From NCBI RefSeq assembly GCF_014208105.1, contig NZ_JACHMQ010000001.1, forward strand, positions 62,001 to 126,000: a stretch of DNA of 64,000 bases, written 5' to 3'. The DNA comes from Actinomadura coerulea. GTDB lineage: Bacteria; Actinomycetota; Actinomycetes; Streptosporangiales; Streptosporangiaceae. Position numbers and translations under genes: made by a program. The notes beneath the pieces were generated by a model. That model did no database searches, had not been told where the DNA came from, and saw only the letters and a program-made list of their open reading frames with translations. Below are positions 24,751 through 33,607 of this stretch, in pieces (position 1 is the stretch's first letter; the number at the start of each line of letters is the position of its first letter).

Positions 24751-26384
24751 CGTTCCTTCCCGGATGGCCGGGCGGGCTCGCGGTGGACGGGCTGTCCGCC
24801 GTCCTGCTCGTGACGCTCGGCGCCGTCCTGGCCGCGGTCCTCGCCTTCGCGGCGGGGCAGGGGTACGGCGCCCGCTTCTTCGGCCTGATGCTGCTGTTCG
24901 CCGCGGCGATGGCCGTCACGGTGACGGCGACCGACCTGGTCCTGCTGCTGATGGGCTGGGAGGTCATGGGCGCGATGTCGTACGCGCTCATCGGATACGA
25001 GTGGTGGGACGAGCGGCGGGTCCGGTCGGCGGGCGTCGCGTTCCTGACGACCCGGGCCGCCGACATGGGCCTCTACGCGGCGGCCGGGTTCGCGATCGCC
25101 GGGGCCCACTCCCTGCGGCTCGACGACCTCGCCGCGTCCGGCACCCCCTGGCGGGACCTGATCGCCGCCGGACTCGTGGTGTCGGCACTCGGGAAGTCGG
25201 CGCAGCTCCCGTTCTCGTTCTGGCTGTCGCGCGCCATGGACGGCCCGAGCCCCGTGTCGGCCCTCCTGCACTCGGCCACGATGGTCGCCGCGGGCGCTTA
25301 CCTGCTGATACGCGTGCATCCGCTGCTGGCCGCGACCGGCTGGGCCGCCACGCTCGTGACCTGGGCCGGGGCCGCGACCGCACTGGTCCTGGGCGCCGTC
25401 GCGCTCGCGCAGCGCGACCTCAAGCAGCTCCTCGCCGCGTCCACGTGCGCGCAGATCGGATTCATGGTGCTCGGGGCCGGTGCCGGCGCGCTCGGCGGCG
25501 GGACGGCGCACCTCGTCGCGCACGCCGCGGTGAAGAGCCTCCTGTTCCTCTGCGCGGGCGTGTGGCTGGGAGTGCTCGGCACGAAGCGGTTGGACGCGTT
25601 GCAGGGCGCGGCGCGGCGGCATCGGACGGTCGGCGCGTCGTTCGGAGTGGGCGCGCTCGCGCTGGCCGGTGTCCCGCCGCTGTCGTTGTGGGTCACCAAG
25701 GACGAGATCCTCGCGGGCGCGGGCGGCTCGCCCGCCCTCCTCGCCGTGGGGCTCGCGGCGTCCGTCCTGTCGGCCGCCTACGCCGCGAAGGCGCTGCTCG
25801 CCGCGTTCCGCCCGGTGGCCGGAGGCGGAGCGTTCCGGGTGCCGCTCGCGCAGCAGGCGCCACTGGTCCCGCTGGCCTTCGCGGCGGCCGTGCTCGGGGC
25901 GCTCGGCCTCCCTCCGGTCGCGGACGCCTGGCGGCGCCTGCTCGGCGTACCGGACGGAAGCGGCCCCGGGGCGTGGATGTTCGCCCTCTCCGGGGTTCTC
26001 GCCGCCCTCACGGTGGGCGCGGTCATGGCCGTCCGGCGGATCCCGGAGCCCGCGTGGGCGCTGCACTGGCTCTGGCTGGAGGACGCCGTCTCGGCCGTGG
26101 TGGTCCGTCCGGCGTTCGCCGCGGCTCGCGGGCTGGCCCGGTTCGACGACCGGGTCGTCGACGGCGCGGTCCGGGGCGCCGCGCGCGGCGTCCAGGCGGT
26201 CGCCGGTCTGGCCGGGCGCCGCGTCGAGTTCCGGGTGGGCGGCCTGGTCGCCGCGGTCGGGCGCGCGGCGCGCGGGCTCGGCGCCCTGGCGCGGCGCCCG
26301 CAGACGGGGCAGGTCCACATGTACTACGCCCAGGCCGCGGTGGTGCTCGCGGTGCTCGTCGTCGTCGCCGTCCTGGCCGGGTGA
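24747..26384 (+). CDS. nuoL: NADH-quinone oxidoreductase-like subunit L
   Basis: 545 aa, antiporter-type subunit at the distal membrane arm. The key charged residues for proton pumping are present: Glu in MGWEVMGAMSY, Lys in GKSAQLPFSFWLS, Lys in QRDLKQLLAASTCAQIG and Lys in HAAVKSLLFLCAG. A C-terminal amphipathic region (about residues 440-510) is followed by a last helix, matching the lateral helix of NuoL. The protein is shorter than typical NuoL (about 610 aa). Confidence 0.92.
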   Translation: MTFLPGWPGGLAVDGLSAVLLVTLGAVLAAVLAFAAGQGYGARFFGLMLLFAAAMAVTVTATDLVLLLMGWEVMGAMSYALIGYEWWDERRVRSAGVAFLTTRAADMGLYAAAGFAIAGAHSLRLDDLAASGTPWRDLIAAGLVVSALGKSAQLPFSFWLSRAMDGPSPVSALLHSATMVAAGAYLLIRVHPLLAATGWAATLVTWAGAATALVLGAVALAQRDLKQLLAASTCAQIGFMVLGAGAGALGGGTAHLVAHAAVKSLLFLCAGVWLGVLGTKRLDALQGAARRHRTVGASFGVGALALAGVPPLSLWVTKDEILAGAGGSPALLAVGLAASVLSAAYAAKALLAAFRPVAGGGAFRVPLAQQAPLVPLAFAAAVLGALGLPPVADAWRRLLGVPDGSGPGAWMFALSGVLAALTVGAVMAVRRIPEPAWALHWLWLEDAVSAVVVRPAFAAARGLARFDDRVVDGAVRGAARGVQAVAGLAGRRVEFRVGGLVAAVGRAARGLGALARRPQTGQVHMYYAQAAVVLAVLVVVAVLAG

Positions 26385-26388
26385 GCCG

Positions 26389-27873
26389 ATGCTGAACCTG
26401 GTGATCCTCCTCCCGCTGGCGGTGGCGCTCGCGCTGCCCGCCGTCCCGCGCCGCGCCGTCCCCTGGACGTGGATCGCCGTCAGCCTCGTGGACCTCGCGC
26501 TCGTCATCGGGATGTGGGCCGCGCACGGCACCGGCGGCGGGATCGCGTACGAGACGGACGTGCGGTGGATCCCGTCCGTCCGGGCCGGCTACCACGTCGG
26601 CGTGGACGGCCTGTCGCTGCCGCTGCTGGCGCTGACCGCCGCCCTGTTCGCCGCGTGCGCGGTGTACTCGCTGCGGCAGACCCACCGGGTGCGGGGCTTC
26701 GCGATCCTGTTCCTCTTCCTGGAGACCGTCTGCCTGGGCCTGTTCGCGGCTCTCGACCTGCTGCTGTTCTTCGTCTTCTTCGACCTGTCGATCGTCGGCA
26801 TGTACTTCGTGATCCTGCTGTGGGGGCACGGCGACCGGACGCGGTCGGCGCTGGTGTTCTTCCTCTACACGTTCCTCGGATCCCTCGTCCTGCTGCTCGG
26901 GTTCATCGGCCTCTACCTGGGCGCCGACCCGCACACGTTCGACATGGTCGAGCTGACCCGGACCCCGCCGCTGAGCGGCGGCCCGGCGGGGCTGACACTC
27001 CTCGCCGTCGGCATCGGACTCGGCATCAAGACGCCCGTCGTGCCCTTCCACACCTGGCTGCCGCCCGCGCACACCGACGCGCCCGCCGCGGGGTCGGCGA
27101 TCCTCGCCGGGGTCATGCTGAAGATGGGCACCTACGGCCTCATCCGGATCGCGATGCCGATGCTGCCGGACGCCTGGCGGCACTACGCCCTGGTGTTCCT
27201 GATCGTCGGGCTGGTCGGCGTCCTGTACGGGGCGCTGGTCGCGCTGGCGCAGGACGACCTCAAGCGGCTCGTCGCCTACACGTCGGTCAACCACATGGGC
27301 TACATCGTCCTCGCGCTGGGCGCGGCCGGGTACGCCACCGGCGACGCCGACGCGCGGCGGCTCGCCGTCACCGGCGCGGTCACGCAGATGGTCAGCCACG
27401 GCCTCGTCACCGGCGCCCTGTTCCTGCTGTGCGGGGTCCTGTACGACCGGGCGGGCGGCTACGACCTCGGGCGGTTCGGCGGAATCGCGCGCGGCGCGCC
27501 GGTCTTCGCCGCGCTGGCCGCGGTGGCCGCGTTCGCCTCGCTCGGGCTGCCGGGCCTGTCCGGGTTCGTGGCCGAGTTCCAGATCCTCGCCGGGACGATC
27601 GGGAGCGGCACGGCGGCGACGGCGGTCACCGGCGCCCTGGCCGTCCTCGGCATCCTCGTCACCGCCGCGCTGTTCCTGCGCGTCCTGCACCGCGCCGTGC
27701 TCGGCCCGCCCGGCGAGCTGACCCCGCTCGTCACCGACGTGCGGCGGCCCGAACTGGCGGCGCTCGTCCCGCTGCTGGCGCTGTCACTGGTGATCGGCGT
27801 CGCGCCGCGCTTCCTGCTCGACACGATCGAGCCGCTGTCGGCCGCCGTCGTCGCGCTGGTGGGCCGCCGATGA
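26389..27873 (+). CDS. nuoM: NADH-quinone oxidoreductase-like subunit M
   Basis: 494 aa, 13-14 helices. FFDLSIVGMYFVILLWG has Asp where NuoM normally has the essential TM5 glutamate, a conservative change. Lysines in GIKTPVVPFHTWLPPAHTDA and LKMGTYGLIRI are kept, as is AQDDLKRLVAYTSVNHMGYI. Overlaps nuoN by 4 nt. Confidence 0.92.
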   Translation: MLNLVILLPLAVALALPAVPRRAVPWTWIAVSLVDLALVIGMWAAHGTGGGIAYETDVRWIPSVRAGYHVGVDGLSLPLLALTAALFAACAVYSLRQTHRVRGFAILFLFLETVCLGLFAALDLLLFFVFFDLSIVGMYFVILLWGHGDRTRSALVFFLYTFLGSLVLLLGFIGLYLGADPHTFDMVELTRTPPLSGGPAGLTLLAVGIGLGIKTPVVPFHTWLPPAHTDAPAAGSAILAGVMLKMGTYGLIRIAMPMLPDAWRHYALVFLIVGLVGVLYGALVALAQDDLKRLVAYTSVNHMGYIVLALGAAGYATGDADARRLAVTGAVTQMVSHGLVTGALFLLCGVLYDRAGGYDLGRFGGIARGAPVFAALAAVAAFASLGLPGLSGFVAEFQILAGTIGSGTAATAVTGALAVLGILVTAALFLRVLHRAVLGPPGELTPLVTDVRRPELAALVPLLALSLVIGVAPRFLLDTIEPLSAAVVALVGRR

Positions 27874-29237
27874 ACGAGAACCCCGCCGACCTCGCCCCCG
27901 AACTGTGCGTGCTGGCCGCCGCCGTGGCCGGGCTGATGGCGGGGATGTTCCTGCCCCGCCGGCGGCAGTGGCCGGTCCCGGCGGTCTGCTCGGCCGGGCT
28001 CGTCGCGGGCCTGGCCTTCGCGGGGGCCGCGGCGACCCGTCCCGGCCTCATGGCGTTCGACGCCTTCTCCGTCGACGCGATCACGCACGTCACCCGGATC
28101 ACCGTGCTCGGCTCGACGCTCGCCGTCGTCCTGCTCGCGGCCGGGCGGGTCCGCGGCCATCCGAGGGAGAGCGAGCACCACGTCCTGATCCTGCTCTCCG
28201 CACTCGGGACGATCATGCTCGGCACCTCGTCCGACCTGCTCGTCCTCGTCGCCGCGTACCTGCTGGCGAGCATCCCCGCCTACGCGCTCGCCGGGTTCGG
28301 CAAGGACGCGCCCGGGACCGAGGCCGCGCTCAAGTACTACCTGATGGGCGCGCTGCTGGGCGTGCTGATGCTCGGCGGCGTGACGCTGCTGTCCGGCGTG
28401 GGGCGCGGCACCGCCTACCCGGTGCTGCGGGCCGGGCTCGCCGGCGCGCCCCCGGCGGCGGTCGCGGCGGGCCTCGTCGCTCTCCTCGCCGGTCTGCTGT
28501 TCAAGGCGGGCGCCGCCCCGGGCCACTACTGGGTGCCGGACGTGACCGAGGGCGCCCCGCCCGCCGTCGCCGCGTTCGTCACCACCGTCCCCAAGATCGG
28601 CGCGTTCGCCGCCCTCTACCGGTTCGGCGCCGAGACCTCACCGGACGGCTGGGCCGCCCTCCTCGCCGTGGTCGCGGCGGCGACGATGACGCTCGGCAAC
28701 CTCGCGGCGTTCGGGCAGGACAACGTCCGGCGCCTGCTGGCGTACTCGACCGTGAGCCAGGCGGGCTACCTGCTCGTCCCGGTCGCGATGGCGGGACGCA
28801 CCGACCTGGCCCGGCCCGCGCTGCTGTACTTCGTGGCCGCCTACGCGGTGACGAACCTGGGCGCCTTCGCGGTCGTGGTCGCCGCCGGCCGCGACGACCT
28901 GGCCGGATACGCCGGGCTGCTGCGCGCCTCCCCGCTGCTCGGCCTGTCCCTCGTCGTCTGCCTGCTCGGCTTCGTCGGGACGCCGCCGACCGCCGTGTTC
29001 GTCGGCAAGGTCCTGATGTTCGGCGCCGCGCTGGACGGCGACCACGCGTGGCTCGCGGTGGTCGCCGCCGTGAACACGGTCGCCAGCGTCTTCTACTACC
29101 TGCGCTGGATCGTCCCCCTGTTCCGGCGGCCGGCCGGCCCGCCGCGCCGGGCCCGCGGCGCCACCGCGCTCGCCGCTGCCGCCGCCCTGCTGTCCCTGGC
29201 CCTCGGCATCGCCGCCGGCGCGGCCCTCGCCGCCTAG
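27870..29237 (+). CDS. nuoN: NADH-quinone oxidoreductase-like subunit N
   Basis: 455 aa, last gene of the operon. LLFKAGAAPGHYWVPDVTEG carries the TM7 lysine, VTTVPKIGAFAALYR the TM8 lysine, and QDNVRRLLAYSTVSQAGYLL matches the broken-helix region, with Arg in place of a usual Lys. No NuoC, E, F, G or I gene follows; the next gene, at 29272, is on the other strand. Confidence 0.9.
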   Translation: MNENPADLAPELCVLAAAVAGLMAGMFLPRRRQWPVPAVCSAGLVAGLAFAGAAATRPGLMAFDAFSVDAITHVTRITVLGSTLAVVLLAAGRVRGHPRESEHHVLILLSALGTIMLGTSSDLLVLVAAYLLASIPAYALAGFGKDAPGTEAALKYYLMGALLGVLMLGGVTLLSGVGRGTAYPVLRAGLAGAPPAAVAAGLVALLAGLLFKAGAAPGHYWVPDVTEGAPPAVAAFVTTVPKIGAFAALYRFGAETSPDGWAALLAVVAAATMTLGNLAAFGQDNVRRLLAYSTVSQAGYLLVPVAMAGRTDLARPALLYFVAAYAVTNLGAFAVVVAAGRDDLAGYAGLLRASPLLGLSLVVCLLGFVGTPPTAVFVGKVLMFGAALDGDHAWLAVVAAVNTVASVFYYLRWIVPLFRRPAGPPRRARGATALAAAAALLSLALGIAAGAALAA

Positions 29238-29271
29238 GGGCGTAGCGGCGGGCGAGAGTGCGGAACGTTGA

Positions 29272-29679
29272 TCAGGCGAGCAGGCCGTGCCGCTCGGCGA
29301 GGTCGAGGGCGGCCTGAGCGGCCGGTGCGAGCAGGTTCCGGTCGCCGCGCCCCACGTAGACGTACTCGTCCACCTCGCCGGCCGCCGCCATCGCGCCCCG
29401 GTACGCGGCGGTGAAGCAGGCCATGCGGACGTGGGCGAAGTCGGGCTGGTCATGGGCGGGAGCCCGGACCACGCCCAGTTCCCGGAAGGACGCCCGGTCC
29501 AGCTCCAGAGCCAGCTCCTCGCGGACCTCCCGGGACAGGGCCGACCAGTCGTCCTCGCCCGGCTCCCGTTTCCCGCCGGGCAGGTAAAGCAGGTCGCGGC
29601 CCCGGGACCGGACGGCGAGCATCCGGCCGTCCGACACCTGGATCCACGCGACGACGTCGAGATCTTCCACGGCGGTCAT
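29272..29679 (-). CDS. Nudix hydrolase
   Basis: 135 aa. The Nudix box is complete: GGKREPGEDDWSALSREV followed by REEL (G-x5-E-x7-REUxEE). The fold binds Mg2+ through the glutamates and hydrolyses a nucleoside diphosphate linked to another moiety; the substrate cannot be predicted. It is divergent from a LysR gene and convergent with nuoN. Confidence 0.9.
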   Translation of the reverse strand: MTAVEDLDVVAWIQVSDGRMLAVRSRGRDLLYLPGGKREPGEDDWSALSREVREELALELDRASFRELGVVRAPAHDQPDFAHVRMACFTAAYRGAMAAAGEVDEYVYVGRGDRNLLAPAAQAALDLAERHGLLA

Positions 29680-29741
29680 TGTCCCCCAGGCCGCGCGGCG
29701 GCGCGCGGTGCGGCGGCGCCGGTGGCCGTATGCTCCGGGAC

Positions 29742-30701
29742 GTGCGTGCCGAAGCCCTCGACCCCGTCCTGCTGCGGACCTTCGTCGCCGTCGCCGACCT
29801 GGGCTCCTTCACCGCCGCCGCGGCCGCGGAGGGCTACACCCAGTCGGCCGTCTCGCGGCAGGTCGCGGCGCTGGAGGACGTCTGCGGGGTGGAGCTGTTC
29901 GCACGCGGCGCCCGGGGCGTGCGGCCGACGCCCGCCGGGGAGTACCTGCTTCCGCACGCGCGCGCCCTCCTCGACCGGCTCGCCGACACGGCCCGCGCCC
30001 TCGACGGGCTGCGCCGGCTCGACACCGGCACCCTGCGGCTGGGCGCGTTCCCCACCGCCAACGCCGCGCTCGTCCCCCGCGCGCTCGCCCGGTTCCGGGC
30101 CCGGCACCCGGGCGTCCGGCCGCTGCTGCGCGAGGGGACCACCGAGCGCCTGCTGCCGATGCTGGAGGCGGGGGACCTCGACCTGGCGCTGGTCAGCACG
30201 CACAAGATTCCCTCGATCGCCGCCGACGACCTGGTGACCCTGCTGGACGACGCGCTGCTCGTCGCGCTGCCGTCCGGCCACCGGCTCGCCGCGCGCGAAC
30301 GCGTCCCGCTCGCGGAGCTGGCCGACGAGCCGTGGATCGTCGCCGACGACCCGGAGGCGATCGCGGCCCTGCGCGCCCGGTGCGAGGCGGCCGGGTTCGT
30401 GCCGCAGACGCCGCTGCGGGTCGCCGAGTGGATCTCCAAGCTGGGGCTGGTCGCCGAGGGGTTCGGCGTCACGCTCGTCCCGGCCGTGGCGGCCTCCGCC
30501 CTGGCGCGGGACGGCGTCGTGCTGCGCGCCGTGACGTCCGGCCGCCCCCGCCGCGCCGTCTACGCGGCGGTGGGGCGGCACGCGCGCAGGTCCCCGGCCG
30601 TCACCGCGTTCCTCGCGGATCTGCGGCACGTGGCCGCCGAGCTGCGGTCCGAGGACGGCCCCGGGGACCGGCGCGGCGCGGCCGGCGGGACCCGGCCCTA
30701 G
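29742..30701 (+). CDS. LysR-family transcriptional regulator
   Basis: 319 aa from GTG 29742; ATG 29730 would add four residues. TATGCT at 29729-29734, 7 nt before the GTG, and the lack of a Shine-Dalgarno sequence favour a leaderless GTG start. N-terminal HTH (LGSFTAAAAAEGYTQSAVSR), then a periplasmic-binding-like effector domain at about 90-295. Its 3' end overlaps the convergent dehydrogenase-RidA gene by 4 nt. Targets unknown; the divergent Nudix gene is one candidate. Confidence 0.9.
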   Translation: MRAEALDPVLLRTFVAVADLGSFTAAAAAEGYTQSAVSRQVAALEDVCGVELFARGARGVRPTPAGEYLLPHARALLDRLADTARALDGLRRLDTGTLRLGAFPTANAALVPRALARFRARHPGVRPLLREGTTERLLPMLEAGDLDLALVSTHKIPSIAADDLVTLLDDALLVALPSGHRLAARERVPLAELADEPWIVADDPEAIAALRARCEAAGFVPQTPLRVAEWISKLGLVAEGFGVTLVPAVAASALARDGVVLRAVTSGRPRRAVYAAVGRHARRSPAVTAFLADLRHVAAELRSEDGPGDRRGAAGGTRP

Positions 30702-31930
30702 GGGACGACCGCGACGATCTCCACCTCCAGCAGCGCGTCGGGGTGGAAGAGCCGGGACACCTCGACGGTCGTGCTGGTGGGCGCCGGGCCGGTGAAGTAC
30801 CGCCTGCGGACGTCGCCGTACTCCCGCAGCCGGTCCAGGTCGGTGACGAACGTCCGGATGTTGACCACGTCGCCGAAGCCCGCCCCGTGCGCGGCGAGGA
30901 TCCGCTCCAGCAGCGACATGATCACCTCCGACTGGCGGGTCATGTCGCCGGGCTTGTCCACCGTGCCGTCATCGCCGAGGGCGATCTGCCCCGACACGTA
31001 CAGCATCGGGCCCTGCGTCACGTAGGCGGTGTGGGAGTAGGCCGGGTTCGGCGGGGCCGGAACGGTCTGGGGGTTGTCGAGCGTCAGGCGCATGGGCGGG
31101 GTCCTCCTGATGTGGTCGGTGAGGGTGACGAGGTCGTGGCCGCCGAGCCCGGCGGCGAGCGCGGCGTCCGTCCGCGCGCGGACGGCGGACAGGACGCCCG
31201 CGTGCGGGGAGCCGTCGAGGGCGAGGCCGAGGTCCTTGGCCGCGAGGGCGAGCGTGAAGCGCGGCGAGTCGCCGTCGGTGTGCTCCTTGAGGCGGCGGGC
31301 CTGCGGGCTGGTGCGCGTCAGCGCGTCCAGGGCGAGGCCGGGGTCGACGCCCAGCCGGTCGGCCAGGGCCAGCGCCTCGCCGAGGACGGCGAAGTTCCCG
31401 ACGAGCGTGCTGTTGACCACCAGCTTGAGCGCGGCGCCCGCGCCGGGCGGGCCGACGTGCCGGACGTCCCCGAGGACGGCGAGGGCGCCGGCGCAGCGGG
31501 CGAGATCCTCCGGTTCGGCGCCCGCGAGGATCACCAGCTCGCCCGCCTCCGCCTGCGGGACGCTTCCGGAGACGGGTGCGTCGACGTACCCGATCCCCTC
31601 GGAGAGCCGGCTCCGGACGCGGCGGACGGCGTCCGGGCCGATCGTCGACATGTCGGCGATCACGGCGCCGGGCGCCAGGGCCGGGGCGGCGCCGTCCGGG
31701 CCGAACAGCACGTCGTCGACGGCGGCCGCGTCGGTGAGCATCGTGACGACCAGCTCGCGGTCCCGCGCGGCCTCGGCGGGCGTGCCGCGGAGGGCGGCGC
31801 CCGCCTCCGCGAGCGGCGCGGCCCGCGAGGGCGTGCGGTTCCAGACGGTCAGGTCGTGCCCGGCGGCGGTGAGGCGGCGGGCCATGGGGAGGCCCATGCG
31901 TCCCAGTCCGAGAAAGGCGATTCGTGTCAT
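30698..31930 (-). CDS. fusion of 3-hydroxyisobutyrate-dehydrogenase-like and RidA domains
   Basis: 410 aa, ATG 31930. Residues 1-275 are a beta-hydroxyacid dehydrogenase: GLGRMGLPMARRL for NAD(P), DAPVSGSVPQAEAG for substrate, and the catalytic lysine region AALKLVVNSTLVGN. Residues about 280-410 are a RidA/YjgF domain (SHTAYVTQGPMLYVSGQIAL, NIRTFVTD, STTVEVSRLFHPDALLEVE). RidA hydrolyses reactive enamines and imines. There is no stop between the parts, but an ATG at 31093 with AGGAGG 9 nt before it could also make RidA alone. A joint role in detoxifying oxidation products is inferred. Confidence 0.8.
   Translation of the reverse strand: MTRIAFLGLGRMGLPMARRLTAAGHDLTVWNRTPSRAAPLAEAGAALRGTPAEAARDRELVVTMLTDAAAVDDVLFGPDGAAPALAPGAVIADMSTIGPDAVRRVRSRLSEGIGYVDAPVSGSVPQAEAGELVILAGAEPEDLARCAGALAVLGDVRHVGPPGAGAALKLVVNSTLVGNFAVLGEALALADRLGVDPGLALDALTRTSPQARRLKEHTDGDSPRFTLALAAKDLGLALDGSPHAGVLSAVRARTDAALAAGLGGHDLVTLTDHIRRTPPMRLTLDNPQTVPAPPNPAYSHTAYVTQGPMLYVSGQIALGDDGTVDKPGDMTRQSEVIMSLLERILAAHGAGFGDVVNIRTFVTDLDRLREYGDVRRRYFTGPAPTSTTVEVSRLFHPDALLEVEIVAVVP
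31094..31108 (-). promoter_or_regulatory. internal ribosome binding site for the RidA part
   Basis: AGGAGG (complement of 31103-31108) lies 9 nt before an in-frame ATG at 31091-31093, inside the fused gene. Translation from there would give a 131-aa free-standing RidA protein. Confidence 0.5.
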
Positions 31931-32023
31931 AACGCGAACGACGTTAGAGGTCCCGCAGCCATGACACCAGCGAAGGCTTCGCACAGCAGCCATGCGCAGC
32001 CCGCATAGCTAACGGGGCGCGCC

Positions 32024-32326
32024 TCAGAAGGCGAAGGCGGCGGCGACCCCGGCCAGCAGCATGGCCAGACCGGTCGTGATCAGGATCGAGACCGGGTCGG
32101 CCACGCCCGCTCCGGACGGCAGGGTGCGCCGGGCGTGGAAGCTCCTGCGGGTGCGGCGCAGCATCAGCGCGGCCCCGCCGCACACGACCGCCGCCGCGAG
32201 GACCGTGCCCGGGGCCGAGGGGGCGAGCCGCACGCACAGCAGCCCCGCGCCGATCAGGGCCAGGGTGGTGCGCGACCAGGCCAGCGCCGTCCGCTCCGGC
32301 TGCGCGCCGGGGTCCCGGAGCCTCAC
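32024..32326 (-). CDS. DUF202 membrane protein (second of a pair)
   Basis: 100 aa, GTG 32326 overlapping the stop of the preceding gene (GTGA). It carries the DUF202 start ERTALAWSRTTLALIGAG and three hydrophobic helices. DUF202 proteins are small inner-membrane proteins of unknown role and occur in tandem in many actinobacteria. Confidence 0.85.
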   Translation of the reverse strand: MRLRDPGAQPERTALAWSRTTLALIGAGLLCVRLAPSAPGTVLAAAVVCGGAALMLRRTRRSFHARRTLPSGAGVADPVSILITTGLAMLLAGVAAAFAF

Positions 32327-32712
32327 CGGGTGATCAGCAGCGCGACCAGCAGCACGATCGCGGCGCCCGCCAGCCCGTAGGAGATGACCGGGGCCAGCGC
32401 CGGTGGCGGCAGCGTCTCCGAGCGGCGCAGGGCGCGCTCGGTGCGCAGCCACCGGCGGAACGCCAGCACCGCGACCAGGGCGCCCCCCGCGGCGAAGCCG
32501 ACCGCGAGCACCTGCCGCAGCGGCGATTCGATCAGGTCGCGGGCCAGGGCGAGGCCGATGCCGCCCGCGATCAGTGCCAGCGCCGTGCGGATCCAGGCCA
32601 GGAACGTGCGCTCGTTGGCCATGGTGAAGCGCGGATCGGGGTCGTCGCCCTCGGCGAGCAGGCGGTCGGTCCACCTGCCGCCGGAGGGGCCCGGAGGCGT
32701 CGTCGCTGTCAT
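32323..32712 (-). CDS. YidH/DUF202 membrane protein (first of a pair)
   Basis: 129 aa, ATG 32712 with AAAGG nearby and TAATAT as a possible -10 box. It has the family motif NERTFLAWIRTALALIAGG followed by three helices (about 45-60, 65-85 and 105-127). It overlaps the second DUF202 gene by 4 nt, so the two are translated together and may form a heteromer. Confidence 0.88.
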   Translation of the reverse strand: MTATTPPGPSGGRWTDRLLAEGDDPDPRFTMANERTFLAWIRTALALIAGGIGLALARDLIESPLRQVLAVGFAAGGALVAVLAFRRWLRTERALRRSETLPPPALAPVISYGLAGAAIVLLVALLITR

Positions 32713-32808
32713 CGCCTTTCATATTAGGCGAAGAAAGTGAAAGCCCTAATTCCGGGGCGTGAATGGCAATTCCGATCGTCTATCCCGGAAAAGCCTGGTG
32801 GGACCGGG

Positions 32809-33504
32809 TCAGGCCGGCGGGGCGGGGTCCGGCCGGGGGGCGCGGTCGGGCGCGGGAGAGGCCCGCGGGCCCGGTACGGCAGGGCCGAAGCGGCGTGCCG
32901 AGGCGTCCTCCTGGGCCAGCCGGTGCAGGGACGTGAGGACCTGCTCGTAGAGGACGGTCGAGACCAGCAGCGAGTGGACGGTCCGGGCCCGCGGGGCGCC
33001 CTCCACGACCCGCCCGATCTCGTGCTCGGCGACCTCGGCGGCGGCCTTCACGTAGGGGCGCAGGTCCTTCAGGGTGATCGGGAAGCCGAGGCGGCGCAGC
33101 GCCACGAACGCGTGCGCCAGCAGGTCGCGGGCGGGGGCGCGGTCGCCGACCTGCCAGCCGAGCTCGCGGACGATGGCGTCGACGTCCTCGCGGGCGGCCC
33201 GCCAGTGCGGGTCGTGCGGCGCGGCGACGTGCGGGCCGACGGCGTGCTGGGCGGTGGCGAACAGCTCGTGCATGCCGACCCGGTCGTCCTCGACGGCCTC
33301 GATGACCTCCTGGATCGCCGAGATCGGCAGGTCGCCCACCTCGCGCAGCGCGCTGATCAGCCGGAGCCGCTCCAGATGCCGCACGTCGTACTCCGAGCGC
33401 GTGGCGCTGACCGCCGAGCCCTTCGGCAGCAGGCCCTCCCGGATGTAGAACTTGATCGTCTGCACCGTCAGCCCGCTGCGGTCGCTCAGCTCGGAGATCT
33501 GCAC
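32809..33504 (-). CDS. MerR-family transcriptional regulator
   Basis: 231 aa, GTG 33504 with AAGGGGG upstream. The N-terminal winged helix is ISELSDRSGLTVQTIKFYIR, followed by helical dimerisation and a long C-terminal effector region without clear metal cysteines; the last 25 residues are Pro/Ala-rich. A perfect inverted repeat (33518-33534) lies just upstream and suggests autoregulation. Targets and signal unknown. Confidence 0.85.
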   Translation of the reverse strand: MQISELSDRSGLTVQTIKFYIREGLLPKGSAVSATRSEYDVRHLERLRLISALREVGDLPISAIQEVIEAVEDDRVGMHELFATAQHAVGPHVAAPHDPHWRAAREDVDAIVRELGWQVGDRAPARDLLAHAFVALRRLGFPITLKDLRPYVKAAAEVAEHEIGRVVEGAPRARTVHSLLVSTVLYEQVLTSLHRLAQEDASARRFGPAVPGPRASPAPDRAPRPDPAPPA

Positions 33505-33517
33505 GTTGCACCCCCTT

Positions 33518-33534
33518 TACCGAAGCCAACGGTA
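33518..33534. promoter_or_regulatory. inverted repeat at the merR start, probable operator
   Basis: TACCG-AAGCCAA-CGGTA, perfect 5-bp arms, immediately upstream of the ribosome binding site of the MerR gene. Confidence 0.45.
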
Positions 33535-33607
33535 GCGAGGTCGGGGGCGCGGAGACCGGCACAATCGCAGGTCCGTCCGGCTTGTGGCGATTCGCCCCGC
33601 GGCCGGA

